DNA from: F1-120-MAGs238 sp964484185
GTDB taxonomy: Bacteria; Planctomycetota; Phycisphaerae; Phycisphaerales; UBA1924
DNA length: 64,000 bases
Direction of reading: 5' to 3'
NCBI GenBank assembly: GCA_964484185.1
Contig: CAZAEQ010000005.1
Span: forward strand, 82,283-146,282
A program made the position numbers and the translations under genes. Position 1 is the stretch's first letter; every line of letters starts with the position of its first letter. The notes beneath the pieces are model-generated. The model did no database searches, was not told where the DNA came from, and worked only from the letters and a program-made list of their open reading frames with translations. Shown here piece after piece: positions 8,936 to 17,725 of the stretch.

Positions 8936-9640
8936 CTACTTGAAGTCTTTTTCCGGGATCGAGGCGGGGCGATTCGTTTCGGCAGTGGAAGGAAGTTCCT
9001 GAATCCTGATCTTGCGCCACTGCACTTTCAGCGGTTGTTGTCTGTCTCCGACGCCGTGAACTTGCAACGCGATGAAGCCCTTGGCGGTCGCGTTGTCGAA
9101 CAGACTCGCGGCGAGGACACCGTTGAGCCAAGTCTGAATGTGGTCGCCCTGCGCGATAACACGCACATGATTCCACTTGCCATGTTTGAATGCTTTCTGC
9201 GCTTCTGGATTATCTTTGAGATCTTTCAACCAGCCGCGACCGCCTTCTTCGTAGATGCCGCCGGTGTAAGCGCGAGGTGAAGGATCGATTTCGACCTGGT
9301 AGCCATGGACGACATCGTTTTCAGGTTTCACATGTGAGCGAATCTGCACGCCCGAATTAAGCTCATCATCGATGCGGAATTCGTACTGCAATTCGAAGTC
9401 GCCGTACTCCCTGGTTGTGCAGAGAAAAGAGTTGGGCTGATTTGGGCGAGTCTCACCAGTGATGACGCCGTTTTCTTCGACAAACGACGCTTTCCCTCCA
9501 TGCTGGACCCAGCCAGAGAGTTTCGTGCCTTCGATCGGTCGCCACTGGTCGCTGTAGAACGAATTGGAGCCGCCAATGGAAACACATCCAAGAACAAAGC
9601 ATGCGGCAATCAGTAGGAGTGGAATGGTGGGTTTGCTCAT
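8936..9640 (-). CDS. 3-keto-disaccharide hydrolase-domain (DUF1080) lipoprotein
   Basis: A 234-residue exported lipoprotein. The start at 9640 is chosen for GAGGA upstream and because it opens a lipoprotein signal with lipobox VLGC (lipid-bearing Cys19). The rest is the concanavalin-like DUF1080 fold: GWVQHGGKASFVEENGVITGE, YGDFELQYEFRID, NSGVQIRSHVK and WNHVRVIAQGDHIQTWLNG. Members of this family hydrolyse 3-keto-glycosides or are linked to such pathways. It starts 10 bases after the membrane dehydrogenase gene, so the two form an operon; a joint role in oxidising a sugar and then splitting the keto-sugar is inferred, not proven. Confidence 0.85.
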   Translation of the reverse strand: MSKPTIPLLLIAACFVLGCVSIGGSNSFYSDQWRPIEGTKLSGWVQHGGKASFVEENGVITGETRPNQPNSFLCTTREYGDFELQYEFRIDDELNSGVQIRSHVKPENDVVHGYQVEIDPSPRAYTGGIYEEGGRGWLKDLKDNPEAQKAFKHGKWNHVRVIAQGDHIQTWLNGVLAASLFDNATAKGFIALQVHGVGDRQQPLKVQWRKIRIQELPSTAETNRPASIPEKDFK

Positions 9641-9650
9641 TGAAATTTCC

Positions 9651-12149
9651 TCAGCGAGATTGGTCGAGTTCCTGCCGCGTCCATGATTTATATCGCTTGG
9701 CGTTTTGCTTGCGAACCTTGTCAACGGTCTGCGGCTCGATCGGATCGGCGGTATTGCCGAAACTGCGGCGGATGTATGTTAGAACTGCCGCGATGTCTGC
9801 ATCGCTGCCAACACCCGGCGGCACGGGCATCGCGCCTTCGTACTTCTGCCCGTTCACTTCGTATGTGCCCTGAATGCCATGAAGGACGATTTTAATGAGT
9901 TTGTCTGGATCGCCGTTGACATACGGTGAGCCAGCGATTGGCGGAGCCTGACCCGCTGCGCCGCGACCATCAGCCTGATGACACGATGTGCAATTGTGAT
10001 ACAGGAACTCGCCGCGCTCGAATCGACCCTGCTCTGCATCGGAGAGAGCGCGAACGGGCGGCACCTGAATCGGCCGTCCTGGCCACACGAGACGCTTGTC
10101 GAGCTTGCTGATAGTTTCGGAGACTGTGGCATCGTGAGGATGCGTGAGTTGTAAAAACGAGATGGGTTCTGCAGACAGAGTCAGTGATCGTGGCGATTTA
10201 CTGTCAAGTCGAAGGTGCGAAGACAATCTGTTGACAAGGTCTTTCAGCAGCTCAGTTGGGGCGGCAGCGATGAGCGAGAGCGCCAGGTCGCGGTCTGCCG
10301 TTGATGCATGAAGCATGCAGGTAAGCAGATCGAGACTGAGCGGTTTGAGTTTTTGAGCCTGCGGATGTGTGAGTGTCAGGCGCAGGAGTGAGCTTTCCTG
10401 GCCGCGAAGGTGGCAGAGTGCAGCGGCTCGAGCGACGGAAGAGTCCTGTTGGGCGGCCAGGAAAGGGAGCAAGGCGGCGTAATCGCGCTCGTGAGCAAAT
10501 GCCGCCGCGATGAACGGCTTAAGTACACTGTCGGCTTCGGATGCGGCCCAGTTCTGAAGCAATTGCTTCTTGGCTGGCGAAGCAGGCAGCGTGACCAGTA
10601 CCTGAGCGAGAGCAAAGCGAGCGGCGGCCGAATAAGGCAGCGAGAGATCAACCGGTTGAAGCGGTTTTGTTTCCGAGAGAATGAACATCGCGGCAGCTGC
10701 GCCCAGGCCATCGTGAGTTTGTGCAAGCGACTGCAACGATTTCGCAAGTGAAGGATCAGGCTCAAGAGAGAGCCGCTCGCGGAGAAGTCGGGTAGCCTGC
10801 ATGACTTCCCAGGCATTTGCCGACTGCAGCTTGTACACAAGGTCCCTGGAATAGAGCGAACTCAGATCCGGAAGTGTGAACCGCTGGGAATCGTGTCGCG
10901 CGATTCGATAGATTCGACCCATGTTCAATGGCGTTTCGAGGTTGCGGGCCTTCATCTGATCTTTGAGATAGTTGGTGATGAAGAGTTTGTGCTGAATCAC
11001 GCCGCGATACATGTCGAGAATGTAGAGTGATCCATCGGGCCCTTCGATGCTGTTCACCGGTCGGAAGCGTTCGTCAGTCGAGGCAAGAAACTCTTTTTTT
11101 GAATATGCGTGCGAGGCGCGAGGACCGGACTTGGTTTCTTTGAGTGTAAATCGTTTGACCAGATTGCCTGCGGCTTCACAGACAATCGCGCTCCCTTCGA
11201 AGTCCGCGCCAAGTGTCGGCGTTGAAAGGAACAACGGGCCGCAAGCGGCCGTGACGCTTGCAAGTGTCTTGTCGGGGCGAAGCGTGTTCTCCTGATAGCC
11301 GCGATTGACTCCGGGTGTGATGTGAATAGGCCAGCACTCGCCGGGTGCGATGTTGACGGCCAGGCCACTGACGCCTGACATGTTCGGATTCAACGAGCCC
11401 CAGTGCTTTGGAAAAAGATCTACCAGCAGCGGATTGGAATTAGGAGTGTAATAGAAGCGACCAAGGTGATCTTGAGCAATACCCCATTGGCCGTGCCCGG
11501 GAGTCTTGCGAGCCTCAAGTTGAGGCATTCCATCTTTCATCCGGATTCGAAATTCTTCGTTGTGTTGCGAAAGGTGATACCAGCCATCGATGCCATAAAG
11601 CAATCCATTGCCTGCGTGCTCGGGGCTTTCGAGTCCGCCCAGTCCATCGCGAAGAACGATGCGTTGATCGGCTTTGCCATCTCCATCAGTATCGCGGCAA
11701 AAGAGCAAGTGGGGCGGCTCAATGACAAGTGCCCCATCGAAACAGGGTGCGACCGCCCGCGGCAGAACCAGGTCGTCCATGAAGATAGTTGAACGATCAA
11801 AAATCCCATCGCGATTCGTATCTTCAAGAATCGAAATGCGGTTCGCGGCGACGAGTTCGCCTTGAGCTTCCACATCAGGCATGTATGTCCGCATTTCGAC
11901 GACCCAGAGCCGGCCGCGTTCATCGAACTGGGCGGCGACCGGCGCTTCAACCATCGGCTGCATTGCCGCACAGGAGATCTGCAGCGCGTCATCAGCGAGT
12001 CGAAACGAAGCCAGCGACTCTTCGATAGAAAGCGGAGGAGAAGACACGCCCATGTGCGTGGAATACAGGGCTGGTACTGCTGGCCGCAGTCGTGCCGCCA
12101 CGACAGTTAAAATAGTTGCGAGTATGGCGAACGCTATAAATGTGCGCAT
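9651..12149 (-). CDS. PVC-type membrane-bound dehydrogenase with HEAT repeats and cytochrome c
   Basis: An 832-residue exported redox protein of the type expanded in Planctomycetes and Verrucomicrobia. An N-terminal signal or anchor (residues 5-20) is followed by a glucose/sorbosone-dehydrogenase-like propeller (about 50-400; VAAQFDERGRLWVVEMRTY, EDTNRDGIFDRSTIF, NSIEGPDGSLYILDMYRGV), a helical HEAT-like region, and a C-terminal cytochrome c domain with one haem site CTSCH near residue 720 and a Met-rich axial-ligand region (GAMPVPPG). It probably oxidises a sugar or alcohol and passes electrons to its own haem. It is followed after 10 bases by the DUF1080 lipoprotein. The substrate is unknown. 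The ATG has no strong ribosome binding site. Confidence 0.85.
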   Translation of the reverse strand: MRTFIAFAILATILTVVAARLRPAVPALYSTHMGVSSPPLSIEESLASFRLADDALQISCAAMQPMVEAPVAAQFDERGRLWVVEMRTYMPDVEAQGELVAANRISILEDTNRDGIFDRSTIFMDDLVLPRAVAPCFDGALVIEPPHLLFCRDTDGDGKADQRIVLRDGLGGLESPEHAGNGLLYGIDGWYHLSQHNEEFRIRMKDGMPQLEARKTPGHGQWGIAQDHLGRFYYTPNSNPLLVDLFPKHWGSLNPNMSGVSGLAVNIAPGECWPIHITPGVNRGYQENTLRPDKTLASVTAACGPLFLSTPTLGADFEGSAIVCEAAGNLVKRFTLKETKSGPRASHAYSKKEFLASTDERFRPVNSIEGPDGSLYILDMYRGVIQHKLFITNYLKDQMKARNLETPLNMGRIYRIARHDSQRFTLPDLSSLYSRDLVYKLQSANAWEVMQATRLLRERLSLEPDPSLAKSLQSLAQTHDGLGAAAAMFILSETKPLQPVDLSLPYSAAARFALAQVLVTLPASPAKKQLLQNWAASEADSVLKPFIAAAFAHERDYAALLPFLAAQQDSSVARAAALCHLRGQESSLLRLTLTHPQAQKLKPLSLDLLTCMLHASTADRDLALSLIAAAPTELLKDLVNRLSSHLRLDSKSPRSLTLSAEPISFLQLTHPHDATVSETISKLDKRLVWPGRPIQVPPVRALSDAEQGRFERGEFLYHNCTSCHQADGRGAAGQAPPIAGSPYVNGDPDKLIKIVLHGIQGTYEVNGQKYEGAMPVPPGVGSDADIAAVLTYIRRSFGNTADPIEPQTVDKVRKQNAKRYKSWTRQELDQSR

Positions 12150-12208
12150 GTGGGTATGCGCAATGTATGGTGACCGTGGCCGCTTCGCGACCGAGCCGTG
12201 TCAAGTTT

Positions 12209-12652
12209 TTAGCTCAGGCGTGCTTTCAGGTCTTCAACCGCCGCTCGCCACTGGGCGCCCTGATCGGCCTCGTCCCAGATATCAGCAAGCTCAGAAGTCT
12301 TGGCACGTTCAATTGCATTGATTGCCAGCACAGTGTTCTTGGGATTACGGAGATTGGTAGTTCCGTTGCGGGTCCAGGCGACCAGCGCTTCGGCCGGACC
12401 TTCTGGGTCCATCATCAGCGGGCTGGGCTTTCCCATGAGAGCTGCGAGGATTTCCGCCGCGGCAAGGCCTTCTGAAGCAGCTTCTGAGTCGAGTCCGTCT
12501 TCTTCATCTGCAGCGCGCATGAGGGTCATAACAATGAGCGCATCTTTGCCAGGAGCACCGCGCGTGCCCTCACCATCCGGAGCTTCTTCCATGATGGTGA
12601 CGAAGTCCAGAGCGATGTCATTTTCGAAAGCGTCAATTCCCCAAGCACCCAT
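12209..12652 (-). CDS. DUF4259 domain protein
   Basis: A 147-residue soluble, acidic protein. It starts MGAWGIDAFENDIALDF, the N-terminal signature of DUF4259 proteins (MGAWG...F-ND-A-D), whose function is unknown. The ATG at 12652 is chosen because AAGGAG lies eight bases upstream; an in-frame GTG at 12661 would overlap that site. It lacks a signal peptide or membrane segment, so it is probably cytoplasmic. It lies 59 bases upstream of the dehydrogenase gene on the same strand and might be co-transcribed with it, but a shared role is not evident. Confidence 0.8.
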   Translation of the reverse strand: MGAWGIDAFENDIALDFVTIMEEAPDGEGTRGAPGKDALIVMTLMRAADEEDGLDSEAASEGLAAAEILAALMGKPSPLMMDPEGPAEALVAWTRNGTTNLRNPKNTVLAINAIERAKTSELADIWDEADQGAQWRAAVEDLKARLS

Positions 12653-12883
12653 TGCGATCACTCCTTGCGATCAGATTTCTGCGCCGCATCATATCACGCG
12701 GCGGCGAGATGACGTGGTTTTTGCGATTTTCGGGGGAAATATGGCACAATTTTAAGAAAACGAGGAAATGACAGGCAAGAAATGTGTAGAAATTCTGAAA
12801 ATTGTTCATGAAAACTCCCGGTCCGCAATCGTGACTCCCCCGGCAACCGGCACCAGGACCAAGACGAGTCCGCTCTGCGCGGT

Positions 12884-12889
12884 TAGACT
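12884..12889 (+). promoter_or_regulatory. -10-like TAGACT element of tpiA (possible leaderless start)
   Basis: TAGACT lies six bases before the tpiA ATG and no Shine-Dalgarno is present. If this is the -10 box, transcription would start at or next to the start codon. Confidence 0.4.
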
Positions 12890-12895
12890 TGCGCC

Positions 12896-13675
12896 ATGCG
12901 AAAGCCTTATATCGGTGGTAACTGGAAAATGAATTTGAACCGCACCGGCGCGTGCGATCTTGCGCGAGCAGTGGCCGACGGCGTCAACGCACTTAAGGGC
13001 TCCGTCGACGCCGCCGTGTTTCCTCCTTTCGTCTATCTCCTTGCCGTGAAGAGCATCTTGCGTGAGCGGACAGCGTTCGTAAAGCTCGGCGCACAAGATG
13101 TGTATCCCGAAGGCGATGGCGCATTTACCGGTGAAATCTCCGTTGGCATGCTGAAAGATTGCGGCGTTGAAGTGGTACTCGCCGGGCACTCAGAGCGGCG
13201 GCATGTGATGGGCGAAAATGATGAGTTTGTTGGCCGCAAAGTAAGGGCGATTTTGGAGGCCGGACTCGAATGCATCCTGTGCTGCGGCGAAACACTTGAT
13301 CAACGCCTCAAAGGCGAAACCCATTCAGTGAACGAGCGGCAAGTGCGAGCTGGACTCGCCGGCGTGCCAGGAGATCACCTGGCCCGATTGACCATCGCAT
13401 ACGAACCGGTGTGGGCGATCGGGACGGGCAAAGTTGCTACTCCAAATGATGCGCAGGCAGCCCACGAAAAGATTCGCGGACTTTTGAACACGCTCTATGG
13501 CGATATGTGGGCCAACCGGATCAGGATTCAATACGGCGGCTCGCTCAAAGCATCGAATGCAAAAAGCATCTTCATCGAAACCGATGTCGATGGCGGCCTG
13601 GTCGGCGGCTCAGCGCTCAAGGGCGACGAATTCAATGCGATTTGTAAAGCCGCGGCGGAAGCGAAAGCTCAATAA
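12896..13675 (+). CDS. tpiA: Triosephosphate isomerase
   Basis: Cytosolic glycolytic enzyme that interconverts dihydroxyacetone phosphate and glyceraldehyde 3-phosphate. The 259 residues form one TIM barrel. The active-site residues are all present: Lys11 in GNWKMN, His98 in AGHSERR, Glu170 in YEPVWAIGTGK, and the phosphate-binding loop QYGGSLK. No Shine-Dalgarno precedes the ATG; a -10-like box lies six bases upstream, suggesting a leaderless mRNA. It is transcribed alone, divergent from the DUF4259 gene and convergent with the OPT transporter, whose stop is only 12 bases away. Confidence 0.97.
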   Translation: MRKPYIGGNWKMNLNRTGACDLARAVADGVNALKGSVDAAVFPPFVYLLAVKSILRERTAFVKLGAQDVYPEGDGAFTGEISVGMLKDCGVEVVLAGHSERRHVMGENDEFVGRKVRAILEAGLECILCCGETLDQRLKGETHSVNERQVRAGLAGVPGDHLARLTIAYEPVWAIGTGKVATPNDAQAAHEKIRGLLNTLYGDMWANRIRIQYGGSLKASNAKSIFIETDVDGGLVGGSALKGDEFNAICKAAAEAKAQ

Positions 13676-13687
13676 ATTCGTTCCAAT

Positions 13688-15769
13688 TTACCAGCCAAAC
13701 CAGACGGCAAACTTGGGAGCAAGCAGGCCGACGAGTGTTGCTGTAATTGCGAGGAACGCCTGGACAAGCGATTCGCCAGCCACCAGACCTGAGGCGGTTG
13801 GAATGTTGTAATTCTCGGAGGTCTTGCGCGAAGCCTTAAACCAGATAAACGCAATGATTGCGCCAATGAAGAACGAGAAGCAATTCTGGAAAGGCATGAC
13901 CCAGGCAAGTCCAAGACCTGTGACAGATGGCATGAACTTGCGGACCTTGGGGGAAGCAAGTCGTTCGAGGATTGGGAAGATAATGCCGATCGCCGCGCCG
14001 ATGAGAATGGCGTAGACCGCGGATTGCGGCAATTCACTGATGCCCTTGGTGAGCACGCGTGCAACCGCCTCCCATGCGCGGGTAGATGGCAGAGCAAAAG
14101 TTTCAAGCTTCGCGCGCGTCGGCACCATCAGGTACCAGATGGGAACAATCGCCAAGGTACCGAAAAAGCAGCCGAAGAACTGCGCGAGGAACTGCTTGCG
14201 AGGATTGGCGCCCAGCAGGTAGCCGGTCTTCAGGTCAGTCAGTAGGTCTGCAGATGATGAAGCGCTGTTGGCCGCGATACCTGCGGATGCCAGGTTCGCA
14301 GAGATGTTGTTGGGTGCCAGCACAGCAAACATGAGCTGCATGACCTTGCCCATTGCGCCAATCGGAGTGGTGTCCGTTTCACCAGTTGCACGCGACCCGA
14401 CCATTGACAGCACAAACGACATTGCAACCGCGATGATTCCGCCCCACCAAGTGACACCAAAAGCCTGCCATTGCAACCAGACCATGGCGATAGCGATCGG
14501 TGCCATGCCCATCACCATCCAAATTCCGGGTACTTCAATTTCGTCCATCTTTCCAGAATGGTCCGCGGAATCAACAGATCGCTTTCCGGTGAATGCCCGG
14601 GCAAGGCTCCTCCATTGCAGCGCGACACTGGTCAAGCTGGAAAATACCATGATCGCAGTTCCGCCCCAGAGAGCCCAGCGGATCGGGTTGAACGCGATGA
14701 TTCCCGTGTCCGGATCAAGCGCGTACTTGAACGTCGGCTTGAATCCTTCCACACCTGCGCTCGCCACATCCAGATGATTCAAGTACGGCGCGACACCCAG
14801 ATAGAGGACTAGCGAACTCACCACAAGTGAAATACTCGTGCGCAATCCAACAATCATGCCTGCCGCAATCAGGAGCGCAGACGGCTCAAATGCAAATCCA
14901 GCGGCATGATGATCTTTCGCATATAGCCGCCCAATCCACGGAATCTCAATTTCCGTCGGAATGCGGATCATGTTGTTGAAAAATCCAAAGAACTTCTTGA
15001 GCCACGGAATTGCGTTCAAAATGCTGTCATCAGCGCGAAGGAACCCGATCAAAAGTCCCGCTGCCAGAGACCACACCAGCACATATGCCTTCTTCAAAGA
15101 TTCCGCCGTCTTGCTGTACAGACTCTTGAGAGTCTCAGCCGCGGCTATCCCAGATGGGAATGGCAGTTGTTCGTGGTTGATCATCTGACGCTTCATCGGA
15201 ATCGCTAAAAAGACTCCCATCAAGCCTGTACACAGCGTGAAGACCACAACAACCCAGGGAGCGGTAATATCCCACGTGTGAAGGTTTTCCGCCCAGGCTT
15301 TAAGTGCGGCACCCTCGGTGCCGGGCGGTGGATCTTGCAAAAGCACGATCGCCCCGAACATCGTCGCGATCGTTGAACCCGTTGAATAACCTGCCGCCGA
15401 GGCAGTCGACGCCATGCAGGCATTTTCCAACACCGTCATCTGCGACACCTTGCCGCGGCTCGTAATAATCACAAAGTTCCACATCACAAACGAAATCACA
15501 CATGCAGTAATGGCAATCCCGAAACCCCATCCGATCGACAGCGATGTGTAGAGGTTCGCCGCCGACATCAGCATGCCCAGTATGCCACCCACCAGCACTG
15601 CTCGCAGCGTGAGCTGCGGCATCTGATCACCTTTATATATGTGCTTGAACCAGTATGCATCCTTCTGGTCGTTCGTCGCGTTTTCTGGATATGCAGGGAG
15701 CGACGGATCACCGAACGGGTTTGTTGTGGCGGGTTGCCCTTGTGTGACCGGCTCGGTTGGACTTGCCAT
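13688..15769 (-). CDS. OPT-family oligopeptide/metal-chelate transporter
   Basis: A 693-residue polytopic membrane protein of the oligopeptide transporter (OPT) family, proton-coupled importers of small peptides or metal chelates. After a cytoplasmic Pro-rich N-terminus (about 50 residues) come some 14-16 hydrophobic segments, e.g. LTLRAVLVGGILGMLMSAAN, with family-like stretches such as LPFPSGIAAAETLKSLY and the internal SADLLTDLKTGYLLGANPRK. The ATG has GGGAG at nine bases. Its length is typical for bacterial OPT proteins. The neighbours give no clue to the substrate. It converges with tpiA. Confidence 0.9.
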   Translation of the reverse strand: MASPTEPVTQGQPATTNPFGDPSLPAYPENATNDQKDAYWFKHIYKGDQMPQLTLRAVLVGGILGMLMSAANLYTSLSIGWGFGIAITACVISFVMWNFVIITSRGKVSQMTVLENACMASTASAAGYSTGSTIATMFGAIVLLQDPPPGTEGAALKAWAENLHTWDITAPWVVVVFTLCTGLMGVFLAIPMKRQMINHEQLPFPSGIAAAETLKSLYSKTAESLKKAYVLVWSLAAGLLIGFLRADDSILNAIPWLKKFFGFFNNMIRIPTEIEIPWIGRLYAKDHHAAGFAFEPSALLIAAGMIVGLRTSISLVVSSLVLYLGVAPYLNHLDVASAGVEGFKPTFKYALDPDTGIIAFNPIRWALWGGTAIMVFSSLTSVALQWRSLARAFTGKRSVDSADHSGKMDEIEVPGIWMVMGMAPIAIAMVWLQWQAFGVTWWGGIIAVAMSFVLSMVGSRATGETDTTPIGAMGKVMQLMFAVLAPNNISANLASAGIAANSASSSADLLTDLKTGYLLGANPRKQFLAQFFGCFFGTLAIVPIWYLMVPTRAKLETFALPSTRAWEAVARVLTKGISELPQSAVYAILIGAAIGIIFPILERLASPKVRKFMPSVTGLGLAWVMPFQNCFSFFIGAIIAFIWFKASRKTSENYNIPTASGLVAGESLVQAFLAITATLVGLLAPKFAVWFGW

Positions 15770-15943
15770 GCGACTGTTCTCCCAATAACCAAGAACTCTC
15801 CGGCGACCAGATTGGTCGCTCGGTGCTCATGAAGGTAGCGGATATTTCCCCGCAGTGCAAACACTATCGGTCCGCATCTCGTCAATTCAGCAATTGACGC
15901 GCCTTCCGTTCGGACTCTTGTCGGCGGCCCACTGCTTCGCGGC

Positions 15944-15949
15944 TACACT
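15944..15949 (+). promoter_or_regulatory. -10-like TACACT element before a GTG start
   Basis: TACACT ends five bases before the GTG start of the lipoprotein gene at 15955, and no Shine-Dalgarno is present. This is a candidate promoter for a leaderless mRNA. Confidence 0.35.
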
Positions 15950-15954
15950 CTTCT

Positions 15955-16467
15955 GTGCGTTTGATCCTGCTCATAAGTTGTGTTGTCTTCGCTGCCGGGT
16001 GTCTTCGCCCTAAGACTTCTTCCCACGATACCGCCGCAACCGACGACACTTCTGCGTCACAAGCAGCGCCGCCCGCGCCGCAAAAGAGCCCATTCTCACC
16101 AAAATCAGTTCGAATCTACCCCCTCACCCGTATCGAATCAGACGCCAAAGGCCCGCGCGTGGTCTGCTATGTCGAGTTTAAAGATGCATGGGGTGATACA
16201 ACCAAGTCCACCGGCAATCTTCTGATCTCGCTGTATCGCCCAGTTGGCGGCGTAGAACCCGGCATGGAACGCCAGGAACGGTCGTGGGAAATCGATCTCA
16301 ACGATCTGGAAAAGAATTCACTTCTGTTTGACCCGGCAACGCGGACCTATCGACTGTCTCTTCGCGATCTCCCCGACTGGCTCGTTCCAGGTGCCCCTGC
16401 AATGCTTCGCGCCTCAATACGCGGCGACTCCGGTGTGATCACCGATGATTATCGAATGATGCCGTAA
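15955..16467 (+). CDS. Hypothetical lipoprotein
   Basis: A 170-residue protein starting at GTG with a short lipoprotein signal (lipobox FAAGC, Cys16). A Ser/Ala/Pro-rich linker follows (about 20-50), then a beta-rich domain (RIYPLTRIESDAKGPRVVCY ... SWEIDLNDLEKNS ... RTYRLSLRDLPDWL). I do not recognise the family. It would be anchored in a membrane facing the periplasm. It stands alone and converges with the next gene, four bases away. The GTG start rests on the lipoprotein signal that begins right there. Confidence 0.75.
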   Translation: MRLILLISCVVFAAGCLRPKTSSHDTAATDDTSASQAAPPAPQKSPFSPKSVRIYPLTRIESDAKGPRVVCYVEFKDAWGDTTKSTGNLLISLYRPVGGVEPGMERQERSWEIDLNDLEKNSLLFDPATRTYRLSLRDLPDWLVPGAPAMLRASIRGDSGVITDDYRMMP

Positions 16468-16471
16468 ACTG

Positions 16472-17284
16472 CTACGCCTCAGCATGTATCCGCGGCTCCC
16501 ATTCCGAGAGTTCGGGTGGAATTGCCCTGCGTACTTTGTAAGCCAGTTCAAAAAGTTCCCTCAGCTTCTCATCGCTCAACATCGACATGGAAACCACTCC
16601 GACCCCGCCATTGCCTATGACAATCTGGTCCCATGACTTCATCGCCAGCGCAATCTGCGAAAGCTCAGGCCCCATCACCAGATTCGCAAACTCCCCATCT
16701 TTACAGAGCAGCGTGACTTTCTCGTTCAGCGTCGCATCGGCCAGGACAACAGGCTTGTCGCCAAAGACCTTGCGGAACACATCGGTGACGCCGCGCCGAT
16801 GAATCCTGGTGATAGGCCATCGAGTCACATGGGGAATGACAAAGGCATTGCGGATAGTCGTCGACTTCCCGTGTTGAACCATGTGGCGGATGAGCCAGCA
16901 CTCTTCATTCTCCAGGACTCGACGGGCCCCAAAAAAGATCTGCCCTTGTTTCCCGACACCTGCAGCATCCCGGTAAAATTCTTCAATTTCTGGTGGAAGC
17001 TCGGTAGTTGCCCCGCGCCAGAACTTCACGATCGTCGGCATAATTTCAAAGCCCAGTTCCCGCAGAGTGTCAGCACGCTTTGCATTCGATAGTTTCGTCA
17101 GGTTGTACGCTGCCACAACGATAATCAGCACCGCTCCGATCGCGCCCGCAACGGCGACAAACTCAGCCCTTGCGGCCTTCAGAATCAAAACGATGGCCAC
17201 AGCGCCCATCCACGCAATCAACAGCACGCAGCAGATAATCGCCTGACGTTTGAACTTGGGCTGCTCAGATTCAATTGGCTCCAT
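16472..17284 (-). CDS. Hypothetical two-helix membrane protein
   Basis: A 270-residue protein with two N-terminal membrane helices (about residues 14-34 and 39-58) and a soluble, probably cytoplasmic domain of about 200 residues (RELGFEIMPTIVKFWRG, GKQGQIFFGARRVLENEECW, and a C-terminal MLSDEKLRELFELAYKVR). No known family or catalytic motif is recognised. The gene is divergent from the 110-residue gene at 17333, sharing a 48-bp promoter region, and it has no clear ribosome binding site. Confidence 0.7.
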   Translation of the reverse strand: MEPIESEQPKFKRQAIICCVLLIAWMGAVAIVLILKAARAEFVAVAGAIGAVLIIVVAAYNLTKLSNAKRADTLRELGFEIMPTIVKFWRGATTELPPEIEEFYRDAAGVGKQGQIFFGARRVLENEECWLIRHMVQHGKSTTIRNAFVIPHVTRWPITRIHRRGVTDVFRKVFGDKPVVLADATLNEKVTLLCKDGEFANLVMGPELSQIALAMKSWDQIVIGNGGVGVVSMSMLSDEKLRELFELAYKVRRAIPPELSEWEPRIHAEA

Positions 17285-17320
17285 CCGCCATTGTTGCAGC
17301 AGTCGACGTTCAGCGTCTGA

Positions 17321-17326
17321 TACAAT
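17321..17326 (+). promoter_or_regulatory. -10-like TACAAT element before a GTG start
   Basis: TACAAT, one base off the TATAAT consensus, lies six bases before the GTG start of the gene at 17333, with no Shine-Dalgarno. It sits in a 48-bp divergent intergenic region. Confidence 0.45.
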
Positions 17327-17332
17327 CTCGCC

Positions 17333-17665
17333 GTGCAGACAAGCATCGCCAGATTGACATCAAACACTGCCCCACTAGCTGATGGTCGAGTGCGCGACAC
17401 CATCACCGCCGTCGCCCATTCGATCGCCGAGCGATTTGGCGTCAAAATCGTTCATGTTCGCACCTCAGACAGTGTCGTAGAAGTAGAACTTGAAGCAAGC
17501 AAGCTGGCCGCAATCGGTTTCGCGGCCGAACTTCGCCGCGTCACCAATCGCTGGGCAGAACTCAGAAAACTGCCGCATTTCTGGCCCGATCCGCCCCCAG
17601 AGTCGCCCCCCGGCGAATTCCCCTTCGATGGGTCTTATGAAGGTTGGCTCGGACCCAGTGAATAA
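17333..17665 (+). CDS. Small hypothetical protein (110 aa)
   Basis: A 110-residue soluble protein without signal peptide or membrane segment. An N-terminal alpha/beta part (RDTITAVAHSIAERFGVKIVHV, then VVEVELEASKLAAIGFAAEL) leads to a Pro-rich tail (WPDPPPESPPGEF). I do not recognise a family. The GTG start is supported by the TACAAT box six bases upstream and by the absence of alternative starts before it. It is followed after 60 bases by the LOG-family gene and may share its transcript. Confidence 0.6.
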   Translation: MQTSIARLTSNTAPLADGRVRDTITAVAHSIAERFGVKIVHVRTSDSVVEVELEASKLAAIGFAAELRRVTNRWAELRKLPHFWPDPPPESPPGEFPFDGSYEGWLGPSE

Positions 17666-17725
17666 ACGCGAGCGAACTGGCTGCCATGGCTAGGCTTGTC
17701 ACGAAACGATTGGAGTATTAGACCG

